Shown: piece by piece, positions 6,733-13,910 of the stretch | How positions within the stretch are numbered: position 1 is the stretch's first letter | How the letters are laid out: the number at the start of each line of letters is the position of its first letter | Origin: a virus | Length of the DNA: 21,214 bases | Reading direction: 5' to 3' (one strand) | IMG/VR virus record: IMGVR_UViG_3300005830_000030 | Location: 1-21,214 of that record | Translations under genes and position numbers: made by a program | The notes under the pieces: model-generated | The model's database searches: none | What the model saw: the letters and a program-made list of their open reading frames with translations, nothing else | Told to the model about the DNA's origin: nothing

Positions 6733-9213
6733 TTACGTGAGAACAGCACTGAGTGTGTTCGACATCACTCCGTTAGAGCTCAGCATAATGCCAACGATAT
6801 CCGTGGCTGCCCTGCCGGTTAATGCAGGCACCAACACGGTTACTACAGTGTCGGTCCACTGAGTAGCTGCTTGAACTGGGTCGCAGTTCTGCCCATTGAT
6901 GGTTACTGTGTTTCCGGCGTAATAGCCAGCGCCTCCCGCCAGGGGAGTCGACGTGGCAACCACGACATTGTCGGCGCCTGTTCCTCCTGCTACCGCATGT
7001 ATGATTCCGATACAGGTAGTCTCGGCATTGATTGCCGCAGCTACGTCTGTTGCCGTGCTACCGCCGGCCGCTAACGTAACCGTTAGAACCGTACCAGCTA
7101 CTGCGGCAGCTAAAGCACCGACACCCTGTTCTATAACCAAACTGAAACCGCTCACCCCCGGTTTCAGCATTGTGACGGTTATGGCCGCATTAGCTGTACC
7201 AGACGTAAGGGTATCGAACGTTTGACCTCCGACAAAGTTGCGGCCTCTTATTACGAAGCTAGCTTGACCAGCAGCCAAAAGATCACCAGGATCCAGGGCG
7301 TCGATTACTGGTCTCAACGCAGTACTCTCTGTGCTGAGTGTATTGGACAGCACGCCATTGGCGCTCACAGTGACGCCGACGATATCTGTGGCTTGTCTTC
7401 CTGTCAGAGCCGGTACTAATACCGTGATAGAGGTGTCGGTCCACTGACTGGCAGCCTGAACTGGGTTGCAATTCTGCCCGTTAATAGTCACCGTATTGCC
7501 GGCATAGTAGCCGGTACCGCCAGCCAACGGAGTCTCGGTTGCTACTACGACATTGTCGGCACCAGTACCGCCCGCCACCGCATGTATGATACCAATGCAG
7601 GTCGCCTCTGCGTTGATGGCCGCAGCTACGGCTGTTGCCGTACTACCGCCTGCTGCTAGAGTCACTGTCAGCGTGGTGCCGGCAAACGCTGCCGCAAGAG
7701 CACCGACACCCTGCTCCACAATTAAGCTGACGCCGCTGTCACCGGGCTTCAGCATAGTCACTGCCACCGCCGCATTGGCCGTTCCAGATGTGAGGGTGTC
7801 AAAAGTCTGGCTTCCAACAAAATTGCGTCCCTTAATTACAAAAGACGCCTGGCCAGCCGCCAAAAGAGTGCCCGGATCCAAGGCATCGATCGCCGGCTTC
7901 AGTGCAGCACTCTCAGTACTGAGAGTATTGGACATCATTCCATTCGCGATAACTGTAACGCCGACGATATCCGCGGCCTGTCTTCCTGTCAGGAGCGGCA
8001 CCAGAACTGTAATGGAGGTATCCGTCCATTGGCTCGCAGCCTGTACCGGATTGCAGCTCTGACCATTGATATACACAGAGTTACCGGCATAGTAGCCGGC
8101 GCCCCCTGCTAGAGGAGTCGATGTGGCAACCACAACGTTGTCCGCGCCTGTACCGCCGGCCACCGCGTGTATGATACCGATACACGTCGCTTCCGCATTG
8201 ATAGCCGCCGCCACAGCTGTTGCCGTACTACCGCCCGCCGCCAACGTAACCGTCAACGTACTAGCAGAAAACGCCGCCGCAAGCGCTCCAACACCCTGCT
8301 CTATCACTAGACTAACACCACTATCCCCGGGCTTGAGCATTGTGACGGTTATGGCCGCGTTGGCCGTTCCAGACGTGAGAGTATCGAAAGTCTGACTTCC
8401 GACAAAGTTGCGCCCTTTGATTACAAAAGAGGCTTGACCGGCCGCTAGAAGAGTACCAGGATCCAGAGCATCCACGATCGGCACTTCCGCGCTAGTATCG
8501 GTGCAGATAGTATTCGACAGCACTCCATCAGAAACCACCATGACAGCCACGACATCCGTCGCCTGCCTACCCGTCAGGGCTGGAACCAGCACGGTGATGG
8601 ATGTGTCGGTCCATTGACTGGCGGCCTGGACAGGGTTGCAACTCTGTCCATTAATGTAGACGATGTTTTCCGCATAAGCCCCGACACCGCCTGCGAGTGG
8701 GGTCGACGTGGCGACAACAACATTGTCTGCCCCCGTGCCGCCCGCCACTGCATGAATAACGCCGATGCACGATGCTGCAGCATTGATCGCTGCAGCCACA
8801 GCTGTTGCGGTACTGCCGCCGGCAGCCAGTGTGACGGTCAATACACTGGCAGACAGCACTGCGGATAAAGCTCCAACTCCCTGAGCCACTACCAAGCTGA
8901 CTCCGCTATCGCCGGGTTTGAGCATTGTAACGGTTACTGCCGCATTAGCGGTACCCGTAGTGAGCGTATCGAATGTTTGACTTTGAAGAAGATTGCGCCC
9001 TTTGATTACAAAAGACGCCTGCCCGGCCGCCAGAAGGACACCCGGGTCTAAAGCATCCAATATCGGATGGCCAGTTCTGGATTCGGCAGCCAGGAAACCC
9101 GTCTCCACGTCGTCTCGGAGATCTGCGATCTCTGCTTGCAGTCCGCCTGTTCCGCGTAGAAGGTGGGCTTTCTTAGCGCGTTGTGCACTAAATGCTCTAC
9201 TCTCTCTTGTCAT
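6733..9213 (-). CDS. Tandem-repeat Ig-like (TIG-type) virion protein (826 aa)
   Basis: ATG at 9213-9211 follows AAAGGAGATC on the minus strand. Residues 1-50 are a charged, partly coiled-coil N terminus. Four tandem units of exactly 195 residues begin at 51, 246, 441 and 636; the last is 191 long. Each unit starts 'DALDPG..LAAGQASFVI+GRN' and ends 'INGQ.C.PVQAA.QWTDT..TVLVP.LTGR.A.D', then an 'S-N-T' close, the usual signature of IPT/TIG Ig-like folds. Between the halves sits an insert of about 105 residues ('VTMLKPG', 'LTVTLAAGGSTAT', 'AVAGGTGADNVVVAT', 'TPLAGG') resembling a domain I remember from many phage structural proteins. Each unit keeps two Cys 43 residues apart (149/192, 344/387, 539/582, 734/777). 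No receptor-binding tip or enzyme domain is seen. A capsid decoration or fibre-stalk role is likely; which of the two cannot be decided here. Confidence 0.82.
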   Translation of the reverse strand: MTRESRAFSAQRAKKAHLLRGTGGLQAEIADLRDDVETGFLAAESRTGHPILDALDPGVLLAAGQASFVIKGRNLLQSQTFDTLTTGTANAAVTVTMLKPGDSGVSLVVAQGVGALSAVLSASVLTVTLAAGGSTATAVAAAINAAASCIGVIHAVAGGTGADNVVVATSTPLAGGVGAYAENIVYINGQSCNPVQAASQWTDTSITVLVPALTGRQATDVVAVMVVSDGVLSNTICTDTSAEVPIVDALDPGTLLAAGQASFVIKGRNFVGSQTFDTLTSGTANAAITVTMLKPGDSGVSLVIEQGVGALAAAFSASTLTVTLAAGGSTATAVAAAINAEATCIGIIHAVAGGTGADNVVVATSTPLAGGAGYYAGNSVYINGQSCNPVQAASQWTDTSITVLVPLLTGRQAADIVGVTVIANGMMSNTLSTESAALKPAIDALDPGTLLAAGQASFVIKGRNFVGSQTFDTLTSGTANAAVAVTMLKPGDSGVSLIVEQGVGALAAAFAGTTLTVTLAAGGSTATAVAAAINAEATCIGIIHAVAGGTGADNVVVATETPLAGGTGYYAGNTVTINGQNCNPVQAASQWTDTSITVLVPALTGRQATDIVGVTVSANGVLSNTLSTESTALRPVIDALDPGDLLAAGQASFVIRGRNFVGGQTFDTLTSGTANAAITVTMLKPGVSGFSLVIEQGVGALAAAVAGTVLTVTLAAGGSTATDVAAAINAETTCIGIIHAVAGGTGADNVVVATSTPLAGGAGYYAGNTVTINGQNCDPVQAATQWTDTVVTVLVPALTGRAATDIVGIMLSSNGVMSNTLSAVLT
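6736..9063 (-). repeat. Four in-frame 585-bp tandem repeats within the TIG-type gene
   Basis: In reading order the units are 9063-8479, 8478-7894, 7893-7309 and 7308-6736. The period is exactly 585 bp (195 codons) with no insertion or deletion between units. The encoded units are highly similar, while the DNA differs at many third codon positions. Examples on the plus strand are 'ttacgaagctagcttgacc' near 7251, 'ttacaaaagacgcctggcc' near 7835 and 'ttacaaaagaggcttgacc' near 8420. Unit 4 is the most divergent at protein level (for example PGVSGF for PGDSGV). Confidence 0.93.
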
Positions 9214-9247
9214 TGTGGTGATCTCCTTTTTCTATATACCCCTCGTG

Positions 9248-10708
9248 CTATGGCTGCACGACGAACGGGCTTGGTTGCGGGTCATTTGCCATCCGCATGA
9301 TGATACGCTTTGTATCTAGCGGAAGGGAATCGAAAATCTGGACTGGGGATTTCCTCAGATTGTCAGCCATCTCGGTGCCGAACTTCTTCACGATAATCGA
9401 GTACCCGGCATTAACTGCCTGCTTGAGCTGCTCTTCATTGATTCTGTCCCCGTGCGTACTGAAGGTCCACTCGGCCTCTTTAGTGAACCCATATGTGGTG
9501 TACCACGGATCATATACACCATCATCCCAGTGATAATCCAGTCCAGTAGCCTCGTCGAACTGACGAACCGCCTCGCAGAAGACATCCGGTGGGACATGTG
9601 CATATTTATCCATTAATCCATGGAGCATGTCCCGTTCCGGTGAGTCATCCTGGAAATATTGCATCCTCGTGGATACCGCCACCCGAATCTCCCCATCTGG
9701 CGCATACCCGGCTCCGGCATATTTGCGGACGTGGTCGGTGACCTTGCAGCCAATTTCATCCGCTCGAGCAGCCAACTTGGTACACAGCTCGCGGCGATCC
9801 TCTGGGTGTAGCGACTCACCGTGGTCGTTGAACCAGCGGTCGGCATCCAAAACCTCTCCATAGGTATCGATTGGAAACCTTCTTTGTCCCTCTTTGGCCA
9901 AGGCAAAACGCTGATGGGCTACTTTCTCAAATCGTTCAGGAGCAGACTTGCCAGTTACATCCACGTATGGGTCCATTGCAGACGCCGTCTTCTTCTCTTC
10001 ATGCCTCTTCCTATCTGCTGCCCGGGCAGCGCTAGTTAAAGCGCCCATTCCCGCCGCCCCTATAATCGCCGGCAAAATACGTCTCTTGCCAGAAACGCCC
10101 GCAAGAGACGCAGCACTGTACCCGCCCGCGGCCCCAACTGAAGCACCTAGTGCCGGATGCATAGGTCGCATGTAAAACGGTCTGTCATCTTTAGCCGCCG
10201 CCTTCTCCGTATCGCTGGAGAGCGGCATGATCTCAGAGCCGGTGAGATCGCCGATTTTTGGCATCATGGACTGCTTGTAGCGCTTAACGCCTTGAGAGAT
10301 ATTACTTTTAGCGGTAGGCACTCCCGTAGCTAAGGTTAGCGCCTTGCCCACAAAGCCGGCCATCTTCATCAAAGGAGCTGGAGGTTGTAAATCGTACCAC
10401 CTACAGGCTGTAAGAAGATTGGCGGCGGCCACCTTCTGTGCCTCTTCTGGAAGTCTGTCTTTGTTCTCCAGGAAATAGATCACGGACAGGGCTGTATTCC
10501 CTTTGTCCACACATGCGTATTTCCTTAATTTAGCGCCTCGGTCTAGCATTACCAAGGCGTGCACATCGTCTGGTAAGGCGTCCCGCTGGGATTCCTCCAG
10601 AAATTGCGCAGTTTTAATAAAGCCGGGAACTTGCCCAGCGGCCAATTTTGTCTTCAATACGATCCCATTTGGGTCATCGTAAAAATCGATGATTGATCCA
10701 GTATGCAT
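9248..10708 (-). CDS. Virion-block protein with recurring K-x-A motifs and a Gly/Ala-rich segment (486 aa)
   Basis: A longer frame opens at 10732, but GAGGAG (10714-10719, minus strand) with a 5-base gap points to the ATG at 10708-10706. This is the first gene of the leftward virion block. The N-terminal 120 residues look like a compact helical domain. Residues about 185-231 are rich in Gly and Ala, with zipper-like segments that could associate with membrane or pack as helices. The rest is charged, with many Trp, Tyr and His. A short pattern, hydrophobic-x-Lys-[Tyr/Thr/Val/Glu]-Ala, occurs six times (residues 30-34, 61-65, 260-264, 327-331, 366-370, 408-412) and once in the downstream Gly-rich protein. 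No enzyme family is recognised. A structural or internal virion role is inferred from position between the promoter and the repeat protein. Confidence 0.72.
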   Translation of the reverse strand: MHTGSIIDFYDDPNGIVLKTKLAAGQVPGFIKTAQFLEESQRDALPDDVHALVMLDRGAKLRKYACVDKGNTALSVIYFLENKDRLPEEAQKVAAANLLTACRWYDLQPPAPLMKMAGFVGKALTLATGVPTAKSNISQGVKRYKQSMMPKIGDLTGSEIMPLSSDTEKAAAKDDRPFYMRPMHPALGASVGAAGGYSAASLAGVSGKRRILPAIIGAAGMGALTSAARAADRKRHEEKKTASAMDPYVDVTGKSAPERFEKVAHQRFALAKEGQRRFPIDTYGEVLDADRWFNDHGESLHPEDRRELCTKLAARADEIGCKVTDHVRKYAGAGYAPDGEIRVAVSTRMQYFQDDSPERDMLHGLMDKYAHVPPDVFCEAVRQFDEATGLDYHWDDGVYDPWYTTYGFTKEAEWTFSTHGDRINEEQLKQAVNAGYSIIVKKFGTEMADNLRKSPVQIFDSLPLDTKRIIMRMANDPQPSPFVVQP

Positions 10709-10713
10709 GGCTA

Positions 10714-10719
10714 CTCCTC
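10714..10719 (-). promoter_or_regulatory. Ribosome-binding site deciding the start at 10708
   Basis: GAGGAG on the minus strand is 5 bases before ATG 10708. It lies inside the longer frame that begins at 10732, so that upstream ATG is unlikely to be the true start. Confidence 0.75.
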
Positions 10720-10733
10720 GTGATCTCCACATA

Positions 10734-10763
10734 ATACTACGACTGCCTACTACGTGGGGTCAA
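10734..10763 (-). promoter_or_regulatory. Candidate sigma70-like promoter for the leftward virion block
   Basis: On the minus strand TTGACC (10763-10758) is followed by 18 bases and TAGTAT (10739-10734). The -35 box matches 5 of 6 and the -10 box 4 or 5 of 6 of the consensus. It is just upstream of the 486-residue gene. It is the only good candidate in this divergent gap, but the spacing and -10 are imperfect and nothing confirms use. Confidence 0.38.
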
Positions 10764-10788
10764 CCTGCAGCAAAAAACCTCAAACCAC

Positions 10789-10798
10789 GGATATAAGA
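10789..10798 (+). promoter_or_regulatory. Shared 10-base motif GGATATAAGA, copy 2 (candidate promoter core)
   Basis: This copy is identical to 839-848 and begins 55 bases before the ATG at 10844. It lies in the gap between the leftward virion block and the rightward replication block. See copy 1 for the shared upstream A-rich stretch. Confidence 0.4.
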
Positions 10799-10843
10799 AA
10801 ACTGAATTAATGTATCAGATCTAGCCCTAAGGAGGAAACCAAC

Positions 10844-11203
10844 ATGGGTTACGCGGACAATGTGCGTTCTTCCACCCGTCCAGCATGCTGGGGGAACACA
10901 TTAAGTTATGATCAAAATGACATAGAATGCGCAGAATGCCGATTCCGACATTCCTGTGATGTAGAGACCAAGAACAAAGGAGGAGGCAGGATACACGTCA
11001 GTTCTAACCCAGTCTACGGGAGAACCAATTATTCATCCAAAAACTGTACTAGCCCAGATATAGACGCAGGAACCAATCAACCTGCCGTTATAGAGCCCAA
11101 CGAAAAGCCAGCAGAACGCTTCGCAAAAGACGCTTTAGGGGGAGGTCTGCGAGGAATGTTCTATGAAATGTGGCAGTTCTGGAGACATTACCGCATACGT
11201 TGA
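10844..11203 (+). CDS. Small Cys-rich protein of unknown function (119 aa)
   Basis: The ATG at 10844 has AAGGAGG (10829-10835) 8 bases upstream. The N-terminal half has four Cys in the order Cys15, then Cys-x2-Cys-x5-Cys (residues 30-39, 'ECAECRFRHSC'), with a fifth further on. This could bind zinc or an iron-sulfur cluster. The middle is rich in Ser, Asn and Gly and probably disordered. The C-terminal 25 residues are aromatic and basic ('GMFYEMWQFWRHYR') and may form an amphipathic, membrane- or DNA-contacting helix. No family is recognised. It is the first gene of the rightward block and is followed by a strong terminator, so it forms its own early transcript apart from the helicase operon. 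Its stop codon lies inside the TTGACA box of a promoter. Confidence 0.72.
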   Translation: MGYADNVRSSTRPACWGNTLSYDQNDIECAECRFRHSCDVETKNKGGGRIHVSSNPVYGRTNYSSKNCTSPDIDAGTNQPAVIEPNEKPAERFAKDALGGGLRGMFYEMWQFWRHYRIR

Positions 11204-11228
11204 CAAGGACGCACGCCGTATGTATAAA
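11200..11228 (+). promoter_or_regulatory. Strong sigma70-type promoter, TTGACA-N17-TATAAA
   Basis: TTGACA (11200-11205) is a perfect -35 box, the spacer is the ideal 17 bases, and TATAAA (11223-11228) matches 5 of 6 of the -10 consensus. Transcription should start near 11234-11236, inside the left arm of the terminator stem (11228-11239). It would read into the SF2 helicase operon. The -35 box overlaps the end of the Cys-rich gene. Confidence 0.62.
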
Positions 11229-11264
11229 CAGACCCTACCAGACTGGGGTAGGGTCTGTTTTTTT
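11228..11264 (+). terminator. Rho-independent terminator after the Cys-rich gene
   Basis: A perfect 12-bp stem (11228-11239 with 11247-11258) encloses a 7-base loop and is followed by a run of seven T (11258-11264). The stem is GC-rich (AGACCCTACC arm). It should end transcripts arriving from the Cys-rich gene at 10844. On the other strand no T-run follows, so it acts rightward only. Confidence 0.85.
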
Positions 11265-11282
11265 GATCAAATCTATGCTTGT

Positions 11283-11313
11283 TTGACAGGTAAAATCCGA
11301 TATGCGGTGCAAT
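11283..11313 (+). promoter_or_regulatory. Weak candidate second promoter before the helicase operon
   Basis: A perfect TTGACA (11283-11288) is followed after 19 bases by TGCAAT (11308-11313), which matches 4 of 6 of the -10 consensus. It is free of the terminator hairpin, but spacing and -10 are poor, so it may be chance. Confidence 0.25.
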
Positions 11314-11329
11314 AACAAACAGTTATGCT

Positions 11330-11356
11330 AATTTTTGGTCGCGGCGACCAAAAATT
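11330..11356 (+). promoter_or_regulatory. Perfect inverted repeat abutting the helicase ribosome-binding site
   Basis: AATTTTTGGTC (11330-11340) and GACCAAAAATT (11346-11356) are exact inverted copies; a further G-C pair leaves a 3-base CGG loop, a 12-bp stem in all. It ends 4 bases before GGAGG (11361-11365) of the SF2 helicase gene. As DNA it could be a dimeric repressor operator. As RNA it would be a stable hairpin next to the ribosome-binding site, either a translational operator or a 5' stabiliser. There is no T-run after it, so it is not a typical terminator. Confidence 0.7.
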
Positions 11357-11360
11357 ATTT

Positions 11361-11365
11361 GGAGG
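11361..11365 (+). promoter_or_regulatory. Ribosome-binding site deciding the helicase start at 11370
   Basis: GGAGG is 4 bases before ATG 11370. An in-frame ATG at 11325 precedes the inverted repeat and has no ribosome-binding site, so it is rejected as the start. Confidence 0.75.
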
Positions 11366-11369
11366 TATT

Positions 11370-12824
11370 ATGGCGACTTACCGATTCGTCAAGAGAGACC
11401 CGGATAAAGGGTATTTCGGAAGACAGCTTTGGTTGCCAAAAAAGCACATCAACACACGGTCCGTGAAAAAGGGTCTTGAATTCCCAGTCATGGACGACCA
11501 GGGGATGTCCTATGTCCAACTATGGTACGAGGACGGTGAGCACCTCATTGTACCTAGAGAATTTATACCCAGAAAGCACTACGAAAGTCTCCCATTCCCC
11601 GTTGTGTCTGTACAGCCTACCCACTTTCCTCACGTCAATTTCAGAAGCAAGATAGTGTTAGATTTCAAAGAGCCAAAAAAGACCACGCAACGTGACGCTT
11701 TCGCGGACATGGAAAGGGCGCACTGTGGGATACTAAACCTGGCATGTGGGGGAGGAAAAACAGCCCTAGCACTACACTACATAGCCAGCAAAAAGGTGCC
11801 GGCACTAGTAATCGTAAACAACACTACCCTGATAGATCAGTGGCAAGACCGCATCAGGGAATTCCTAGATGTTCCCGGAGGAGTGGGCGTCATACAAGGA
11901 CCGCCAAGTTCCTGGGACTGGGAGGGGAGAGGCATATGCGTGGGCATGATTCACTCCTTGGCACTCCGCCATGCCGAGCTCCCAGTTGGTATGGACCGCT
12001 ATTTCGGGTTGGTGATCTATGACGAGGTTCACCACTTAGCAGCGCCATTATTCTCACAAACAGCCCCTCTATTCTTCGGAGAACGCCACGGACTAACGGC
12101 AACAAACAGTAGAGAAGATGGGCTAGAGGTAGTCTACCAATATCATGTCGGGGAAGCTTACCACAGAAATCTAATGCAGGATTTGAAACCGCGCATCTAT
12201 TTCCAGCAGTGCCCGGTGACTATCAACGCGAAAGATCCCGCCGTCAGTCGAGAAGTACACGACAAATCTGGCAGACTCAACATACCAAAGCTGCGTAACT
12301 ACCTGGGAAGTTTGCCAGAAGTTAACGAGTTTATAGCCGAAAAGCTTCAGATACCCGTAGCTGCCGGACGTAAAGTGTTGGTACTCAGCCATAGTGTCGA
12401 TCAATTACGCCGGCTCAACGAAATGTTCGAAGATTCCGGACTCTGTACCGGCAGAGAAAAGCCAGAAAAAAGACTAGAAACTTTACGAACCAAACAACTC
12501 AGTTTTGGGACTCTCCAATTAGTACGAGAGGCATTGGATGAAGATACATTGGATACTCTCTACTTCATCACCCCATTCGGTAGCCAAGAAATAGAAGATG
12601 GAGGGCTTAACACACTCCAACAAGGTATGGGACGGATACAACGATTTAAAGAAGGCAAAAAGACTCCCGTAGTCGTGATACTAGACCACATCTACATACC
12701 AAAAATGCACCGCATGTGCAGCAAAATGAAACGCCTACTCAGTGCATGGCCCGCAGAACAAGGAGGTGCACTCGAGTATACAACACTACGACCGTATTCG
12801 GAGGAGAATACCAATGAACGATAA
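11370..12824 (+). CDS. SF2 DNA helicase/ATPase, UvsW/XPB-like (484 aa)
   Basis: The start is ATG 11370 with GGAGG upstream. Numbered from that start, motif I (Walker A) is 'ACGGGKT' at 125-131, motif Ia-like 'LVIVNNTTLIDQW' at 146-158, motif II 'YDEVHH' with DEVH at 218-221, motif III 'LTAT' at 242-245, and motif VI 'QGMGRIQR' at 418-425 with Arg425 as the likely finger. This order defines a two-domain superfamily 2 helicase; the 'DEVHH' and 'LTAT' forms are typical of the UvsW/XPB/UvrB-like group. The first 95 or so residues are an extra N-terminal region that may bind DNA. It probably remodels recombination or fork intermediates during phage replication. It heads the replication operon behind a promoter and a hairpin and overlaps the next gene by 11 bases. 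The substrate cannot be told from sequence. Confidence 0.87.
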   Translation: MATYRFVKRDPDKGYFGRQLWLPKKHINTRSVKKGLEFPVMDDQGMSYVQLWYEDGEHLIVPREFIPRKHYESLPFPVVSVQPTHFPHVNFRSKIVLDFKEPKKTTQRDAFADMERAHCGILNLACGGGKTALALHYIASKKVPALVIVNNTTLIDQWQDRIREFLDVPGGVGVIQGPPSSWDWEGRGICVGMIHSLALRHAELPVGMDRYFGLVIYDEVHHLAAPLFSQTAPLFFGERHGLTATNSREDGLEVVYQYHVGEAYHRNLMQDLKPRIYFQQCPVTINAKDPAVSREVHDKSGRLNIPKLRNYLGSLPEVNEFIAEKLQIPVAAGRKVLVLSHSVDQLRRLNEMFEDSGLCTGREKPEKRLETLRTKQLSFGTLQLVREALDEDTLDTLYFITPFGSQEIEDGGLNTLQQGMGRIQRFKEGKKTPVVVILDHIYIPKMHRMCSKMKRLLSAWPAEQGGALEYTTLRPYSEENTNER

Positions 12825-13221
12825 CCAACGATGGATCATAGTATCTGATGGAACACCGCAAACAATGTACGCGGGTAAAACGAGGCTAAGCGAGGCAGAC
12901 CTAGACTCCGCAATAGCCAAATACGAACTCATTGAACTCACTGAGTGCCGGGCCATGCGCACTCTTTTGATACCAGCGCCACAAGGAGGGATCAGCCAGA
13001 ACGAGATAATCACGCCTATAAGCTGCGCAAGAACAGGAATACGCCTGAAAACTAAAGTGTGCTCCTACTTCTGGCCCGATGAATACGAAGCAATGGAAAG
13101 CGCGTTCATGGCCCAAATTAAACAGGCAGAAGAAGCAGAAGTTAAAATGCGGGCCGCTCGGTCCGGAATCGTCACCGCCGACGCAATGAAAATAGGACCA
13201 GGAGGGAAGCTATTTTCATGA
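12814..13221 (+). CDS. Protein of unknown function (135 aa)
   Basis: The frame could open at 12742, but GGAGGAG (12800-12806) lies just upstream of the ATG at 12814, which I take as the start. This leaves an 11-base overlap with the helicase gene. The protein has a beta-rich N-terminal part ('RWIIVSDGTPQTMYAGKTRL'), a middle with two Cys far apart, and a C-terminal charged helix rich in Glu, Lys, Ala and Met that could form a short coiled coil. No catalytic motif or known family is recognised. Its TGA overlaps the next ATG (ATGA at 13218-13221), so it is translated together with the uracil-DNA glycosylase. Its place between helicase and glycosylase suggests an accessory DNA-metabolism role, but this is position only. 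Confidence 0.68.
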   Translation: MNDNQRWIIVSDGTPQTMYAGKTRLSEADLDSAIAKYELIELTECRAMRTLLIPAPQGGISQNEIITPISCARTGIRLKTKVCSYFWPDEYEAMESAFMAQIKQAEEAEVKMRAARSGIVTADAMKIGPGGKLFS

Positions 13222-13910
13222 ACAAGAGAGAGAAACTACAGGAATTAGAGCACCACTGGGAAGATTGTAGACGATGCGAACTGTGTAGGACACGAAACAA
13301 TATAGTGTTTGGGGAAGGGAATCCCGAGGCCGATATCCTAGTGATCGGGGAGGCTCCAGGAGAATATGAAGATGTGAAGGGTAGGCCCTTCATTGGACCT
13401 GCCGGAGAAGTTCTGGATGGTTTCATAGATGCGATGTCGTTGAACCGGCAAACAGATCTATACGTCACCAACTCAGTATGCTGCCGACCTACTGTAGCTG
13501 GGGAAGATGAGCGCACCGGACAGGTACGCATAGACAATCGACAGCCGAGCAAGGACGAGCGGCTGTCATGCAAACCTAGACTTCTAGAGACTATCTACAT
13601 AATAGACCCCATGCTCATAGTCACATTAGGCCGCGTTCCTTACCAAGTCCTATTCGGCAAAGTACCAAAAATAGAATCTCTGCGCGGAAACACCCAGACG
13701 TTACGCATTCAGGGACGACATGCGGAAATCAAATACCCAGTGGTGCCCCTTTACCATACAGCCTATCTTCTGCGAACACACGACAAGCGTGCAGAAGGTC
13801 CGTGGGGGAAGACGATGGTAGATTGGGTAAAAATATGTAACGTGATCGATCATTTGCGCGAAGTCTATTACGGGATGGAGCGCCCCAACAGGGAGAACGT
13901 AGATGACTGA
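13218..13910 (+). CDS. Uracil-DNA glycosylase, family 4 (Fe-S type) (230 aa)
   Basis: ATG 13218 overlaps the previous stop by 4 bases. Motif 1 is 'GEAPG' at 44-48, followed by 'GRPFIGPAGEVLD' (55-67). This is the signature of family 4 uracil-DNA glycosylases, which remove uracil from DNA. Four Cys are placed as expected for the [4Fe-4S] cluster: Cys20 and Cys23 in 'CELC', Cys89 in 'SVCCRP', and Cys118 before the helix 'RLLETI'. Motif 2 is 'YHTAYLLR', with His180 in the place of the usual HPA/HPS. The length is in the usual range. In a phage replication operon it would repair deaminated cytosine, or clear uracil from the phage or host template. An alternative is the related phage-type UDG-like fold with another DNA role, but the motifs favour the glycosylase. 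Confidence 0.88.
   Translation: MNKREKLQELEHHWEDCRRCELCRTRNNIVFGEGNPEADILVIGEAPGEYEDVKGRPFIGPAGEVLDGFIDAMSLNRQTDLYVTNSVCCRPTVAGEDERTGQVRIDNRQPSKDERLSCKPRLLETIYIIDPMLIVTLGRVPYQVLFGKVPKIESLRGNTQTLRIQGRHAEIKYPVVPLYHTAYLLRTHDKRAEGPWGKTMVDWVKICNVIDHLREVYYGMERPNRENVDD

Noticed and set aside
7553-8062. Ala/Pro/Val-rich rightward frame of 169 codons and its repeats
   Set aside because: It is antisense to the tandem-repeat protein and repeats with the same 585-bp period, so it is an artefact of repeat coding.
6736-9063. The 585-bp repeats as a mobile or CRISPR-like array
   Set aside because: They are in-frame coding repeats without spacers, terminal inverted repeats or transposase.
11325-11369. Upstream ATG 11325 as helicase start
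   Set aside because: It would run through the perfect inverted repeat and lacks a ribosome-binding site; ATG 11370 has GGAGG.
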